Shown here piece after piece: positions 34,140 through 46,220 of a stretch of DNA of 64,000 nt (positions are counted from its first letter, which is position 1; every line of letters starts with the position of its first letter). The position numbers were made by a program, and so were the translations under genes. The stretch is from Paraspadella gotoi (Eukaryota; Chaetognatha), in the NCBI GenBank assembly GCA_051294375.1, contig CM119264.1, forward strand, positions 1,533,923 to 1,597,922, given 5' to 3'. The notes under the pieces are model-generated. The model searched no databases. It was not told the origin of the DNA and saw only the letters and a program-made list of their open reading frames with translations.

Positions 34140-34690
34140 GCTTCTGATTGGGCAAAATTTTCGTCCAGATCTCTGATTGGACGTCTTTCCGATTTTTCCT
34201 CATCCCTACTTTGTCAAACCAAGCGACGTGATTGGCCTTCGAATCTCGCTTCTCATTGGTCAATTTCGTTTAAACAACAAACTTCGTTGAGAATTTCGTG
34301 TATTCGACGAGGAGATGATTTGTCGAGGGCTAAGAGAAACCGCACGCTGATTGGTCGAGTTCATGAGAAGTAAAAGAAATAGGCGCGCTCTGATTGGTCG
34401 AGGAATGGGGTCGGTTAAAGAAATTCGTGGTCTGATTGGCCGAGGCATAAGGGTGAGAGAGAAAGTCGTGGACTGATTGGCCGAGGCATGGGGTTGAGAG
34501 AAAAAGTCTAGCTCTGATTGGTCGAGGCTTGGGGTTGAGAGAGAAATTTGCTGTCTGATTTGCCGAGGCATGGGGTTGAAAGAGTAAGTCGCGCTCTGAT
34601 TGGTCAAGGCATGGGATCGGGAAGAGAAAGTAGAGCTCCGATTGGTCAAGGCGTGGAGTTGGGAGGAGAAAGTCGCGCTCTGATTGGTCG
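34140..34690 (-). promoter_or_regulatory. Array of CCAATCAG (NF-Y-type) boxes, ~42-bp period
   Basis: Twelve ATTGG cores begin at 34147, 34176, 34231, 34255, 34350, 34393, 34435, 34476, 34517, 34599, 34641 and 34683, with one mutated core (ATTTG) at 34558. Ten of the twelve are TGATTGG, and nine of those are CTGATTGG. From 34350 on, spacing is 43, 42, 41, 41, 41, 41, 42, 42 bp, close to four DNA helical turns. The spacer is GGTCGAGGCATGGGGTTGAG plus AGAGAAAGT. NF-Y binds CCAATCA/G, so this is structurally a multi-NF-Y array. No TATA box was seen nearby. As 42 is divisible by 3, a minus-strand 14-residue-repeat frame also stays open, which I consider incidental. Confidence 0.6.
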
Positions 34691-34834
34691 TTTTCCTCGG
34701 AGACAGATTGAGAAATAGGAATAAAAGGATGTGGATTTATTCTCTCTGTGGAGTAAACAAACGAAGATGCATCAGAAGTACGCGTGACGACGACGACGAG
34801 AACGACGACGACGAAAACGTCCAATGTTTTTTGT

Positions 34835-35097
<263 letters not shown>

Positions 35098-35213
35098 TAG
35101 CTTATATGTAAGGACTAATTTTCTACCGATTTTTTTATTTATGCAAAAAATGTGCCGTTTCCTAGCTGAACTCGTTGCAGTAAGAGAGAGAGAAGAGAAT
35201 ACAAGAGAGAGAA

Positions 35214-35259
<46 letters not shown>

Positions 35260-35429
35260 CACCCACCCTCCAAAATGAACTTACCCTTATTACAGACTCC
35301 CCTGACCATCGAGCGAATGTCCCTTCGATCTCCACGACGACAAACTTCGGCGCGAAGAAGACATTCGTTCTTGTAGGTTTTTCCGTCAGAGGCGCAGACT
35401 GGATCGTAATTTTCGGCGCAGTCCTGTTG

Positions 35430-35740
35430 AGCAAATAATCAATTCAATCAATCAATTAATCAATCAATTCAATAAAACAAACAATCCAACAATCAATCAA
35501 TAAATTAAATTAATCAATCAATCTATCAATCAATCAATCAAATCGATCAATCAATCAATCAATCAATTAAATTAATCAATCAATCAATTAAATTAATCAA
35601 GTCAATAATAAAAATAATAACTCAATAATTCAATTCATCCATCTGATAATAGATTAAAAATTCATTATTCAATCAATCAGTCTATCTATGAATAGAACAA
35701 TATTTCAATCAATCATTCAATCTATCACTGACTAGATTAT
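35430..35740. repeat. (AATC)n repeat (copy B)
   Basis: CAAT/AATC tetramers with TAAAT interruptions. Confidence 0.85.
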
Positions 35741-35975
35741 CACGAAAACAAACGTTGATAAATAGACTCTAGTTTTAATGAACGAATTATATATAGAATC
35801 AAACTAACGAACGTCATGTTTTATTTTTTCTCCCAACTAAAAGTTACGCGATTCTTCCATAACCCGATAATATTTCGCATTACATTAGTTGGCAGTCGAT
35901 ACAGCCATCATATTTAAAGGAAACCAATTAATCAACAAAAACTATCATTTGATTGACATTATTGCCATCTGCTTT

Positions 35976-36076
<101 letters not shown>

Positions 36077-36179
36077 TGTCGACATCTGCAAACTGGTTCT
36101 CTGTTCTCGTCGAGTTGACAAACTTTGTTGTCCCGACAAGCGACGTCGAGGCAAGGATCTGGAAGAGAAGAGAAGACTG

Positions 36180-36380
36180 AATGAAAGAATGAATGACTTT
36201 ATGAATGAATGCATGAATGAATGAATGAATGAATGAATGAATGAATAAATGAATGAATGAATGAATGAATGACTGTATAACTTTATAAATTTTATACTGG
36301 AATGAATGAATGAATGATTAATGAATCATTAAATAAATTAATTAATGACTTAAAGAATGAATGATTGATTGAATGAACGA
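36180..36380. repeat. (GAAT)n repeat (copy B)
   Basis: GAAT tetramers with interruptions. 36380-37090 beyond is unique AT-rich sequence. Confidence 0.85.
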
Positions 36381-37102
36381 AAAACTAAAAATATGATGAA
36401 TCAATAATTTAATAATTAATTAATAAAATAACTAAATAATGCGATAATTCAATGAGTGATCGTTTTCGCATAAAATTACCAAAAATACTAATTCTTTAAT
36501 AGTTTATGCTAAGTAGATTATGATGTGCCTTCAAATCGATGATTTCCTAACTCAGCGAGAAGAAAATTTCTTCTTTGTTCAATCAATTATCATTTTGTCG
36601 ATTGGATCTAACTGTTTACTACCTTCAATACGGATTATCAAGATAATTGGCTTTTGTAGGGAAGAAAATAAAAGAACAAGTTAGAAAATAAAAAATATTG
36701 TATAAAATATAAAAAAAAATCAGCGAAGCCAAAAAAAAAAAGTTGATAATGAAATAAAAAAATCAATAAAGCAAAAATAGCAAAAATGATTCTCGATCTG
36801 ATTTTTCCTGACGAATGACTCGGGAATTACGTGAACGGTTGTAGAATTGGCGCTATTTTCCGACAGCGCCCCGTTTCTTAAACTTACTTTTAATCATTAT
36901 ATCTAAATTAAGTTTGTTTTTTTAAATACTTTCGCAAATCTTTAAATCACCGAACAAATTTTAGAAAAAGAAGTCGACGTGAATTCTTTCTAGAAACGTT
37001 TTAAGTTTTTCGTCTCCAACGCCGAGAGTCACGAGACTTGGATTCCACTGGATCCTCGGTCACGTGATTTAAATTCCATCGTCGCATTCGTTTTTGCCTC
37101 AG

Positions 37103-37366
37103 ACCATCGAAGACGCGGATGACGACGACGATAACGACGACGATAACGACGACGATGACGAAGATGAAGATGATGATAACGACGACGAAGATGAAGACGA
37201 CGACGACGATGATGAAGATGACGATAACGACGACAACGACGACGACAACGACGACGAAGTTGAAGATGACGATAACGACGACGACGATGATTGCCGAATC
37301 TTTTACTTCAACTCTCGGGGATTCTGGAGATTTCGACCGAAGGCTCGAAGGCGATGTAATTCTTAA
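37103..37366 (+). CDS. Possible 3' exon encoding an acidic (Asp/Glu/Asn) tract
   Basis: A good acceptor-like TTCGTTTTTGCCTCAG ends at 37102. The frame then reads TIEDA, about 60 Asp/Glu/Asn residues, and CRIFYFNSRGFWRFRPKARR before a stop at 37364-37366. AATAAA follows at about 37611. Within the tract nearly all changes are GAC/GAT/GAA/AAC, so the acidic character is kept. Against a real exon: it is a trinucleotide repeat, copy A's version is frame-broken, and no upstream exon was identified. Confidence 0.2.
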   Translation, partial: TIEDADDDDDNDDDNDDDDEDEDDDNDDEDEDDDDDDEDDDNDDNDDDNDDEVEDDDNDDDDDCRIFYFNSRGFWRFRPKARRRCNS

Positions 37367-38072
37367 ACGTGGAGAGACCAGGAAAGCTTCAGCTCAGAAG
37401 ATAATATCTAGAATATCCGAAAAGTAAATATATCAGGTTCTACGCCAATGCTTTTCAGAGCGGCGCTACGTTTCCTGTTTCATGATCCAAGCGCTCGTGG
37501 GATTAAAGTCATTCAAGAGATCCAGCTTTTGACATCATCTCCAAGTGCGAGCAGTCCTGAAGCAACTCCGACGGCGAACCGAGGGTCCGACATTGGCATC
37601 CAAAAATAGAATAAACTGTAATAATAATTCGGCGCCTAATTTCTTTGTGTTTATCAATTGCTTATACTGTTTTTTTAACTGTCGATTGTCGACGTTAAAC
37701 CTGGTATATTTTAAATCATGAAGCTTGTCGTATATTTTATATTTTAGACAATACTATTTATTGACCAGGGGGGTGAAGAAAATAGTACGCCACGCCTGCC
37801 TATAATTTTCCGTCTCTCTCTTTCTCTCTTACATTTCGCTTGAACTATCTGTGTCGCGTTCAGCCAATTTTCACCGATCTTTTTTAAATGATTTTTATAT
37901 TCAAAATTTGGAGAGAGATGAGACGAATATTTAGTCCTAATTCTATACTCATGAAGAAACGTCGTTCCTGATTCGAAATCCCGTTTTACGGTTTTCCGAT
38001 GGATATTTTTTGATCAAGAAGCACATGTTAAACAGTTCGAGCGGGAGACGTTTGGAAGATAGTCTCCATTAG

Positions 38073-38180
38073 CGTGAAAGTAAACAATCTCACAGTGATT
38101 ATGACGACGACGACGAAGATGAAGATGAAGACGACGACGACGACGACGACGACGACGGACGACTAGCAGGGCGAATCGAG
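38073..38180 (+). CDS. Possible internal acidic exon (36 codons)
   Basis: Bounded by CTCCATTAG (weak acceptor) and a consensus donor GAG|GTAAGA at 38178-38186. Length is 108 nt, phase 0, reading RESKQSHSDY, an acidic Asp/Glu run, then GRLAGRIE. Copy A has a 2-nt difference before the tract that breaks the frame from the acceptor. Domain unknown. It may be only a (GAC)n repeat beside a chance GTAAGA. Confidence 0.2.
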
Positions 38181-38230
38181 GTAAGATTCTCCAGAGATCA
38201 ACGTCGCATTACGGCTCTGCTTCATTCATG

Positions 38231-38233
38231 CAT

Positions 38234-38306
<73 letters not shown>

Positions 38307-38312
38307 ACTCTC
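38231..38312. repeat. (CT)n microsatellite (copy B)
   Basis: CT with single slips. Followed by unique sequence to 39270 that matches copy A closely, with no gene recognised. (GAT)n occurs at 39276-39304. Confidence 0.85.
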
Positions 38313-39389
38313 TCTCTCTATCCATTCAATTAATTTTTTTTTCTCCCCCGATTCAATGCAACTTCTATCCTGTTGATGACAGCTAATTTCCTCTGTTTAT
38401 GTTCCAGTTTTTTTTCGTCGGACGAGAAATAAACTAAAAAATTCGGCGCAAAGAGAGAATCGCACCTTTTGAACAGAGAATGAACTTCTGAGGTTTGGAG
38501 AAGAAAAAAGGAGCAAGAGAGAAAAATGACAAAATAATAGGAAAAGAGAAGTAGAAAAATATAGAGAAAGAATTAGAGAGGAAAAGTAATGGAAAAAAGA
38601 AAAGGCAAAGAGAAACAAAAAAGAAGAAAGTTTTTTTACAAAAGATGAAAAATGGAGATGAAATTGAAAAAAAAAGAAAGAAAGGTAATTCGTTAAAATA
38701 AATTTCGGCCAAAATTTTGTGAATGGTGATTACGTGATTCTTTAGTTCTGATTAAAAGTCTATTTTTAGATACTTTAATATTTTTGACGATTTCTTAAAT
38801 ATCATTTGCATATTGCAGTTCGCAGTATCTAATTTTGTTACTTTCAATAATTTTGGATCGGGCCTGTTATGAATAAGGACTAAAATAAATTATTTTTTTA
38901 TGTTTCAAGATTAGGTTTAAGATTAGAATATGGATAAGGTATCATCATTACGACATACGGTTTATAGATTAGCGTAATGGGATTCGAGTTTGAAATGGGG
39001 TCATAGTTAAGGATTTCCGTCATTGATTGTGCAATGGATTTATTAGGAAATATAGATTAGAAATTAGGGTCGAGACCCAGTTTAGGAATCCAGAAAAAGA
39101 AATGAGAAGTTTTTGGAAAATAGTGACAAAATCCAAGCCTCCTTCTCTTTGACAAAACAATACATATTGTAACTGACGATGACAACCAATTTACTTCCGA
39201 CCAGAAATTCAATCGAGAAAAAAAATTCTCTTTCGATTTTTCCGTCGCTAATCATAAAATAAGAAAAGAGGAAGAGATGATGACGATGATGATGATGATG
39301 ATGATTAAATCGTTGAATAATTCCGTCGTAAAATCTCAAGACTGCGGATTCTCTCGACGAATCAACTCGCAAGAAAATCTCAGCTTGGT

Positions 39390-39600
39390 TTTTGACCCCG
39401 GACTTAATCAATTAAAGACTGATTGACGGGCGGGATGGTTTTCCTCGACCACGAGGCGGTTTACGGTCGTCTTCACGCTTCTCACAGGGTAGGAACCATT
39501 CAGGATCGATCCCGGTACTTAAGGGTCACTAGATGATGGTATTACTCAATGAGCTACCAGTTCACGACTATCGGCGTAATGCATATAGGTTGCATAGCAC
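39390..39600 (-). mobile_element. tRNA-derived SINE, copy B
   Basis: In reverse: box A region GGTAGCTCATTGAGTAA (39543-39559), then about 30 nt later box B GGGATCGATCCT (39502-39513), then a tail with CGCCTCGTGGTCGAGG. Aligns gap-free to 1279-1346. This is the most complete copy and the best reference for the family. The parental tRNA was not identified. Confidence 0.65.
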
Positions 39601-39659
39601 GACTACAAATCTTTATTTAGTTTCGGCCCTATTTAATTTGAGTATAAATAGATTGACCC

Positions 39660-39705
39660 CGGCTGAATCAACCACAGTCTTGGCTGAATCAACCACAGTC
39701 TTGGC
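39660..39705. repeat. 21-bp tandem duplication
   Basis: GGCTGAATCAACCACAGTCT plus T, two copies head to tail. Also present with one change in copy A at about 24480. Confidence 0.8.
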
Positions 39706-40084
39706 CTTAAGTCTTCTAGAACCGACTCTGCCATAGAATCATATTTGACCTAAGCTGAATCCTCTGTGAAGGGCTTTGCGGGATCAACTGTGCTTTCTCG
39801 ACTGTCCATAATTTTTTTTATGAAATCGGTACAACTAATATACAAATTATTCATTCATTTAATAAACATTAAACAAGCTATCTTGACCCTGACTTTGGAC
39901 AGGCTTTGGTGGTTCAATTCACCATATAATTTGCTAATTACATGTAAACAAATTCCGGTTATAACTATGACCGTAATCTTCACTGATTTTCTCTCGATGG
40001 TTGGTCTTCGTAGTGGTCACGTTTATCGTGATGTGGCGAGAATTAGATTCGGCGTTGAGTTCGAACGTGAGAAAAATTCCGAGA

Positions 40085-40690
40085 TTTCCTTCTTTCCCTC
40101 ATTCGTCATTTTTCTTTCCGCTTGCTACTTTTCCTTTCTTGTTCCTCTTTTTTCTTTTCTTTTCCTCCTTTTTCTTTTCTTTTCCTCCTTTTTTCTTTCC
40201 TCTTCCTCCTTTTTCTTTCTTGTTCTCTCCTTTTTAATTCTCTCTTTCTCACTTTCTTCTTTTTCTTTTCTCTTCCTCTTTTTTCTTTCCTCTTCCTCCT
40301 TTTTCTTAATTCTCCCCTTCTTCCTTATTCTCTCTTTCTCCCTTTCTTCTTTTCTTTTCTCTTCCTCCTTTTTTTTCTCTTCTTCATTTTTTTCCTCCTT
40401 TTCATTTTTCTAACCTCTTCCTCCTTTTCTTTCCTCTTCCTCCTTTTCCTTTCTTCTCCCCTTCCTCCTTTCTCTTTCTCCATTTCTCCTTTTCCTCTTT
40501 TTTTCTCTTTTTTCCTTTCCATATTTCTCTCAAATTCCCCTTTTTTCTTTCCTTCCTCCCTTTCTTTTCTTTCCTTCTTTTTTCTTCTTTCATTAATTTC
40601 TCTCTCCTCTCCTTTTCCTTTTCCTTTTCCTTCTTCTTTCCTCCCTTCCTCCTTTTTTCGACTTTATTAATCTCTTTATCTCCATCTTAG
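40085..40690. repeat. Polypyrimidine tract (copy B, ~600 bp)
   Basis: T/C only apart from rare bases, with TTTTCCTCCTTTTTC-like units. Confidence 0.85.
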
Positions 40691-41047
40691 TCATTCACCC
40701 CTATTTTGGCTTTGTCTCTTCTTTTTATCAATTTTTCTCATTATCATAATGACTGTCCGTCTGTCCATCTGTCTCTCTGTTAGACCGTCTGTTAGGGCGT
40801 TCCTTACCGCTCATCTGAAAGATGTGTTACGTACATGCTAAATATGGACAATAGATGATTGTAAAAAAATATGAATTTTCATAAAAATATACGTGGATTT
40901 CCTACACAGTACACTCAATTATTTTGAGTCAAAATTAGTAAAAATGTACATAATGAAATGAAAGTCTCTTTTTCGACTTCAGATCTAATTTTGGGAAACA
41001 AAACTTGTCAACAATTTTTCGAGGCTCCCCAAACGGGACACCTGGAA

Positions 41048-41166
<119 letters not shown>

Positions 41167-41389
41167 AAGAGACAGAGATACAGAGAGAGAGAGACAGTGA
41201 GACAGTGAGACAGAGAGAGCCGGACAGACAAACCGAGAAAATTTCGAAAACAAGAACGGCAACTTATCCAGAGAGAGTACGCACGTACGTCTGTGAAGCG
41301 GATTAGCTCAGGTGTGAACACTTTTCCCCATTTCCCTCCCTTCCTTTTCTCAAACCTCCCTCCTTTATATCTCACCTTTCCTCTTCCTC

Positions 41390-41640
41390 TCTCACACATT
41401 CTCCCTTTCTCTCTCACACATTCTCCCTTTCTCCCTCACACCTCCCCTTTCTCTCTCACGCCTCGCCCTTTCTTGCTTACACCTTTTCCCTTTCTCTCTC
41501 ACACCTTCCCCCTTTCTCTCTCACACCCTCCCTCCTTTCTTTCTCACACCCTCCCTTTCTCTCTCACACCTCCCCCCTTTCTCTCTCATACCTCCCTCCT
41601 TTCTTTCTCACACTTCCCCCCCTCTCCCCCCTTTCAATCG
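41390..41640. repeat. ~22-bp pyrimidine minisatellite
   Basis: About ten units of the form CTCTCACACCTCCCCCTTTC, 21-24 bp each. It spans the point (41456) where homology to copy A ends. Confidence 0.85.
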
Positions 41641-41699
41641 ACACATCGCCCGCGGGACCCGACGCAAGGAAATTGGTTGTAGAGAGGAATTGACCGTTT

Positions 41700-42740
41700 G
41701 GGACCGAAACGCCAGCCGGCCGGGCAAGAGGATGGGCCGGCCGGGCAAGAGGATCCGCCGGCTAAGGGAAGAGGAGCTTGGCCAGTGAAAGTTAGGAATC
41801 GGCCTGTTGAGAGGCCTGTCGATGTGGCGGGTTAAAGAGAGGAGACTATTTTGTTGAGTGGGCGGGTTGATTGGGCGGGAATCAGTGACTGGTTTTTTGG
41901 GTCGTTGACTGGGTGGGCAAAAGAATGGGGAAGTTCCTTAATGATCAGTAAATTAAAATTAGGCTGGACAAGTTAAGAATGTAGAGAATAAGTTTGGCCT
42001 TGAAGGAAGGCTGTATTGGCCTGTGAAGGAAAGCTGTATTGGCCAGAGAAAATGAGAAAAGAGCGTGAATCTTTGATTTGATTTTGATACAAGAGAAGCT
42101 GAGGGATTACGACGTCGAAACAAGAATTCATTTCATTTTTTTTTCTTTTTTCTTTTTTTTTTTTTGCGATTTGACAAAAAAAATTCTATTTTCCAATTTA
42201 AAATGAATATGGATACCAAGTCTAAGTTTGTGTTCATCAAACAAATTGTTTAAGGATGGTTCTTTTGTACACTGAAAAAAATTAATTTTTGTAAACTGCT
42301 GCTTAAATTCAGCTATGCCAAAAGTAGAACGGGGAATTTATTTAATAACTAATAAATGTTGTAGAAAACCTTTTAATATTTTCTACCATCTAGGCAAAAA
42401 GTATATCACATAATTGTTAAAAAGTTTATTTATTAAATAAAAAATATATAAAACATAGGTTGACATTATGTGAAATCCTTTCTTTCATCGCATTTTGGAA
42501 TTAAAAAAAAACAAATAAGTTTTCGAGTAGATATCCTTCACTAAAAAATGTGATATAGTTTTTGCTTGGTATGCTTTCTATGCTTTCTATGGTTCTTCAC
42601 AAATGACCCGCTCTTCTTTTACCGAAGCGAATTTAGAAGCAGATTCGCTTTTGTTTAATCGTTTTAATTAATTTCCTAACAAAACTTGTTATCATTTTCG
42701 ATTAGAATCTCGCCTTTCATATCCTTATTGTCCTAATGCG
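41700..42740. other. Unique sequence, no gene seen
   Basis: 41700-41900 is G-rich with GGCCGGCCGGGCAAGAGGAT repeated twice and TTGACTGGGCGGG-like repeats. 42000-42740 is AT-rich. No ORF with recognisable content. Confidence 0.6.
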
Positions 42741-42744
42741 CACG

Positions 42745-43430
42745 ACGGGGGAAGAGAAAGAGAATAAAAGAAAGAGAATAAAAGAAAGAGACATTACTGC
42801 GAATTAAGCATAAAAAAGAAGGCGGGATTTTTTTGAGGATTCGACCCAAAATGAGGAGAGATTAACGGGATTAAGAAAAAAAAAGAGGAAAGGGAGGAAA
42901 GAAGAGGAAAGGAAAGGAAATGGAGGAAAGGGAAAAGGGAGGAAAGAGAGAAAAGGGAGGTAAAACAAAAAATTAGAGAAAGAGAGAAAAGGAATAAAGA
43001 CGAAAGGGAGAACAGGGAAGTAAAGGAGGAAAGGAAATAAAGGCAGGGAAAAGAGGAAAGAAAAGAGAGGAAAGAGAGAAAAAAGAGAAAAGAGAGGAAA
43101 GAAGAGGCAATGGAGGAAAAATATAAAAAAAGAGGAAAGGGACAAAAGGAAGGAAAGGGAGGAAAGTAGAAAAGAGAGGAAAGGAAAGAAATAGAAAAAG
43201 GGAAGAAAAGAAAGAAAAAAAAGAGAGGAAGAAAGTGAAAACAGAAAAAAAAGAAAGGAAAGACGAGGGGGTGACCAAAAGGGGGAGAGATGGAGGAGGG
43301 GAGACCAAAGGGAGGAAAAGGGAGGAGGGGGAGACCCAAGGGGGAGAGAGGGAGGAGGGGGAGACCAAAGGGGGAGGAGGGAAGACCTAAGGGGGCAGAT
43401 AGGAAGGAGGGGGAGACCAAATAGTGGTAT
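42745..43430. repeat. Polypurine tract with G-rich minisatellite
   Basis: GGGAGGAAAG repeats (42860-43260), then about five units containing GGGGGAGACCAAAGGG (43263-43420). The many GGG runs on the plus strand are potential G-quadruplex formers. Confidence 0.85.
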
Positions 43431-43734
43431 TCCTTTGGTGGTAAAGCAATGGATTGCGTGGACGGGGAAAGAGGATTAAAAGACAGTAGTAGAGTTTTGG
43501 AGGCCGAAAGCTCGCTGGGTCCTGCTGTGGTGGTTTATCTTAACCCGACATAATCTGTCCAAGCTGATTGAATGGATAAACGTATATCGTGTGTTCCAAT
43601 TTCGTACATATTTTTAAATAAAGTTTAGGCTTTAAATATTATTATCCTACACGAAAACTTACTTGAAAAAAAAATCATTAAATATATTATAATATACAGT
43701 GAATACAGTGAATCAGCGGGAGGAATTCGATGCA

Positions 43735-43820
43735 AAAGGGGGAGGGGTCAGAAAAAGATGGGAAGGGTGGGTGAAGGTGTGAAAGGGTAGGTGTGAAAGG
43801 GTAGGTGAAGGTGTGAAATT
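43735..43820. repeat. Short GGGTAGGTGAAGGTGTGAAA repeats
   Basis: Three imperfect tandem units. Flanking 43440-44240 is otherwise unique with no gene seen. Confidence 0.6.
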
Positions 43821-44242
43821 CTCAAAAATAAAAGAGGAAGTCAGGGTGAGGCGACCTTTTTCATTAATGTCAGGAAAGCAAACTGGTCAAGACAAGACCG
43901 TGGAAGGTTTGGTCAGGACATAATCGGCGATGTGTCAGAAGATGAAGGAAAACTGGTTAGGACATTAAGAACGGGACATAGGTCGCGACAGTTTGGCGGA
44001 TGGACAATCACGAGACAAGAATACGATTTGGTCTTTTGCCAAACTCGTTTTCCTTTTTGTCGATCGTTAACGAAAAAACCGCAAAAATGATGCAAAAATA
44101 ATGAAACACAATAAGAAATCGTGGAAATTGTTCGAATTAATTTGGAATTTGTGAATGAGGAAAGGTAATCTGGATTGGCATTTCATGGCATGACATGGTA
44201 TGGCATGGTTGGCGTGATTTCGGCTGGGAAGTTTTCGGGTGA

Positions 44243-44278
44243 GCGACGACGACGACGATGACGACGACGACGACGGCG
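44243..44278. repeat. (GAC)n trinucleotide repeat
   Basis: About 12 GAC triplets with one GAT. Followed by A-rich AAGAATAAAA repeats to about 44600. Confidence 0.85.
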
Positions 44279-44670
44279 AAGATTTTTGTATTCGGTTGAG
44301 ATGTTGGACGTCGGGTTTGATTAATCTTCTCTTTGAGTCGCGAAGAATAAAAGAAGAATAAAAGAAGAATAGAAAAAAAACAAAAGAAGATTAAAAGAGA
44401 AATAAAAATAATAAAAGAAGAATAAAAGAAAAATAAAATTAAAATAAAATGAAAAATGAACCAAAATAAAAACGAAACGAAAAACAAAAAAAATTATTAG
44501 AGGAAAAATAAAGAGGAAAAGAAAAAATGAAAAAAAGGGAAAAATTGTAAAACAAAAAAAAAATAGAAAGAATATAATAAAGCTTACAAAAGATAACTGA
44601 TAAATGAATGGATATTTTTTTTAAATTTGGTTGTACCAATCTCATAGAAAAAAGGAAAACAAAAAATCGT

Positions 44671-44671
44671 A

Positions 44672-44734
<63 letters not shown>
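44671..44734. repeat. (CT)n microsatellite
   Basis: Pure CT, about 62 bases. Confidence 0.9.
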
Positions 44735-44737
<3 letters not shown>

Positions 44738-44894
44738 TCTTTCCATCTCACTTTTTCTGGAGTAAATTAGCCGAATTAAAATCAAGGATCAATCATCTTT
44801 TTCCTTCTTCAAAAAAAAACGTTAGAAATTCTCAAATCGTTTTTCATTTCATAATTAAAAAGGGAGAAGAGAATATATTTGCGTGTGGGAGAAT

Positions 44895-44983
44895 AATCAG
44901 AAAGAAAAAGAGAAAAAAAGAAAAATAACGGAAAGAAAACGGGGGAAAAAACGAGAGAGAAAGGAGAGAATCGAGGGAGAGAG

Positions 44984-45020
<37 letters not shown>

Positions 45021-45470
45021 GAGAGAGACGAGATAGAGAGAGAGAGAGAGAGAAGAGAGAGGAGAGAGAGAGACAAGAAGAGTAGAAGAAAAGAAATAAA
45101 GAAAAAGAAAAGGAAAGAAAGAGAGAGAGAATTAAAAGAAGAGAAAAAAAAAAAGAAAGAAAAAAGAACAGAAATATCGAATGAAGGATAATGAAAAAAT
45201 AAAAAAAGAAAGAAAGAAAGAAAAAAAAAGAGGAAAGAAAGAAAAGAAAGAAAAGAAAGAAAGAGAAAGAAAGAAAATAAGAAAGAAAGAAAGAAAGAAG
45301 AGAAAGAAAGAAAGAAAGAAAAGAAAGAAAGAAAGAAAAAGAAAGAAAGAAAGAGCAATAAAGAAAGAAAGAAAGAAAAAGAAAGATAGAATAAATGAAA
45401 AGCTCGGCTGATTGACGCTAAGTGAGAGAGATCTGGGAGAAGAGAGCTAGAGACAAGAGAGCAAGAGAGA

Positions 45471-45520
<50 letters not shown>

Positions 45521-45530
45521 CGCTTTTGCA
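44895..45530. repeat. Purine tract: (GA)n then (GAAA)n
   Basis: GA-rich 44950-45085, GAAA-rich 45090-45390, then GA again 45470-45519. All frames are compositional. Confidence 0.85.
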
Positions 45531-45570
45531 ATTAGGTTTCCGTCAAAGCGACAGAGAAATCATTTCCTGC

Positions 45571-45572
45571 GA

Positions 45573-45603
<31 letters not shown>

Positions 45604-45605
45604 TT
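45571..45605. repeat. (GTC)n trinucleotide repeat
   Basis: About 11 GTC triplets (reverse GAC). Confidence 0.9.
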
Positions 45606-45807
45606 GCAGTATTTGTCGTTTTCGACTTTTCAATTGTCATTTTCAGGTTTCGTCGACGAGTCACAATTTTTTGTTTCTTCTCTCGATTTCATTTCGCTGT
45701 AGATTCAACTCCTTCTGTCGTGATGTTCTCAATGATTAGACTTTTACAATACGGTTACATTTGCAGTTCTTTCTTTAGTTATGAGAAATAAAAGAACTTT
45801 CAAATTG

Positions 45808-45868
45808 GGTGAACGACAACCACGACAAAAACGACAACATTGACAACAACGACAACAACAACGACGAC

Positions 45869-45901
<33 letters not shown>

Positions 45902-45906
45902 GACCT
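45808..45906. repeat. (GACAAC)n / (AAC)n repeat
   Basis: Mixed GAC and AAC triplets. A partly complementary GTTGTTGTTGTC cluster lies at 45975-46008 and could pair with it. 46020-46220 has no recognisable gene. Confidence 0.85.
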
Positions 45907-46220
45907 TCGTCTTTTGCTCTTTTGTTCGAATTCGATTTTCTTCTTCGATCTTTTCTTTGTTTCGTCCGATCGATTGTTGTTGTCATCGTTGTTGTTGTTG
46001 TCGTTATTATTTCGGTTTTCGTTTTTACCGCGGGTGTTATCATTGCCATGGATACGCGTTCGAAATACCACCCAACAACCTTTACGTCCACCTTATTTTA
46101 TACCCTCTGCCCACTTTATCACACTCACAAACCACCGCCTTGTCCAGCATCTCATTAACCTAATCGACTTCACCAATTTCATCACCACCGGCCCAAATCC
46201 GTTCGGCCGCTCCAAGTCAT

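Noticed and set aside
39502-39560. Functional tRNA gene
   Set aside because: A and B boxes are present but I could not fold a complete acceptor and anticodon stem. The related copy at 1279 is embedded in different flanks, as expected for a SINE.
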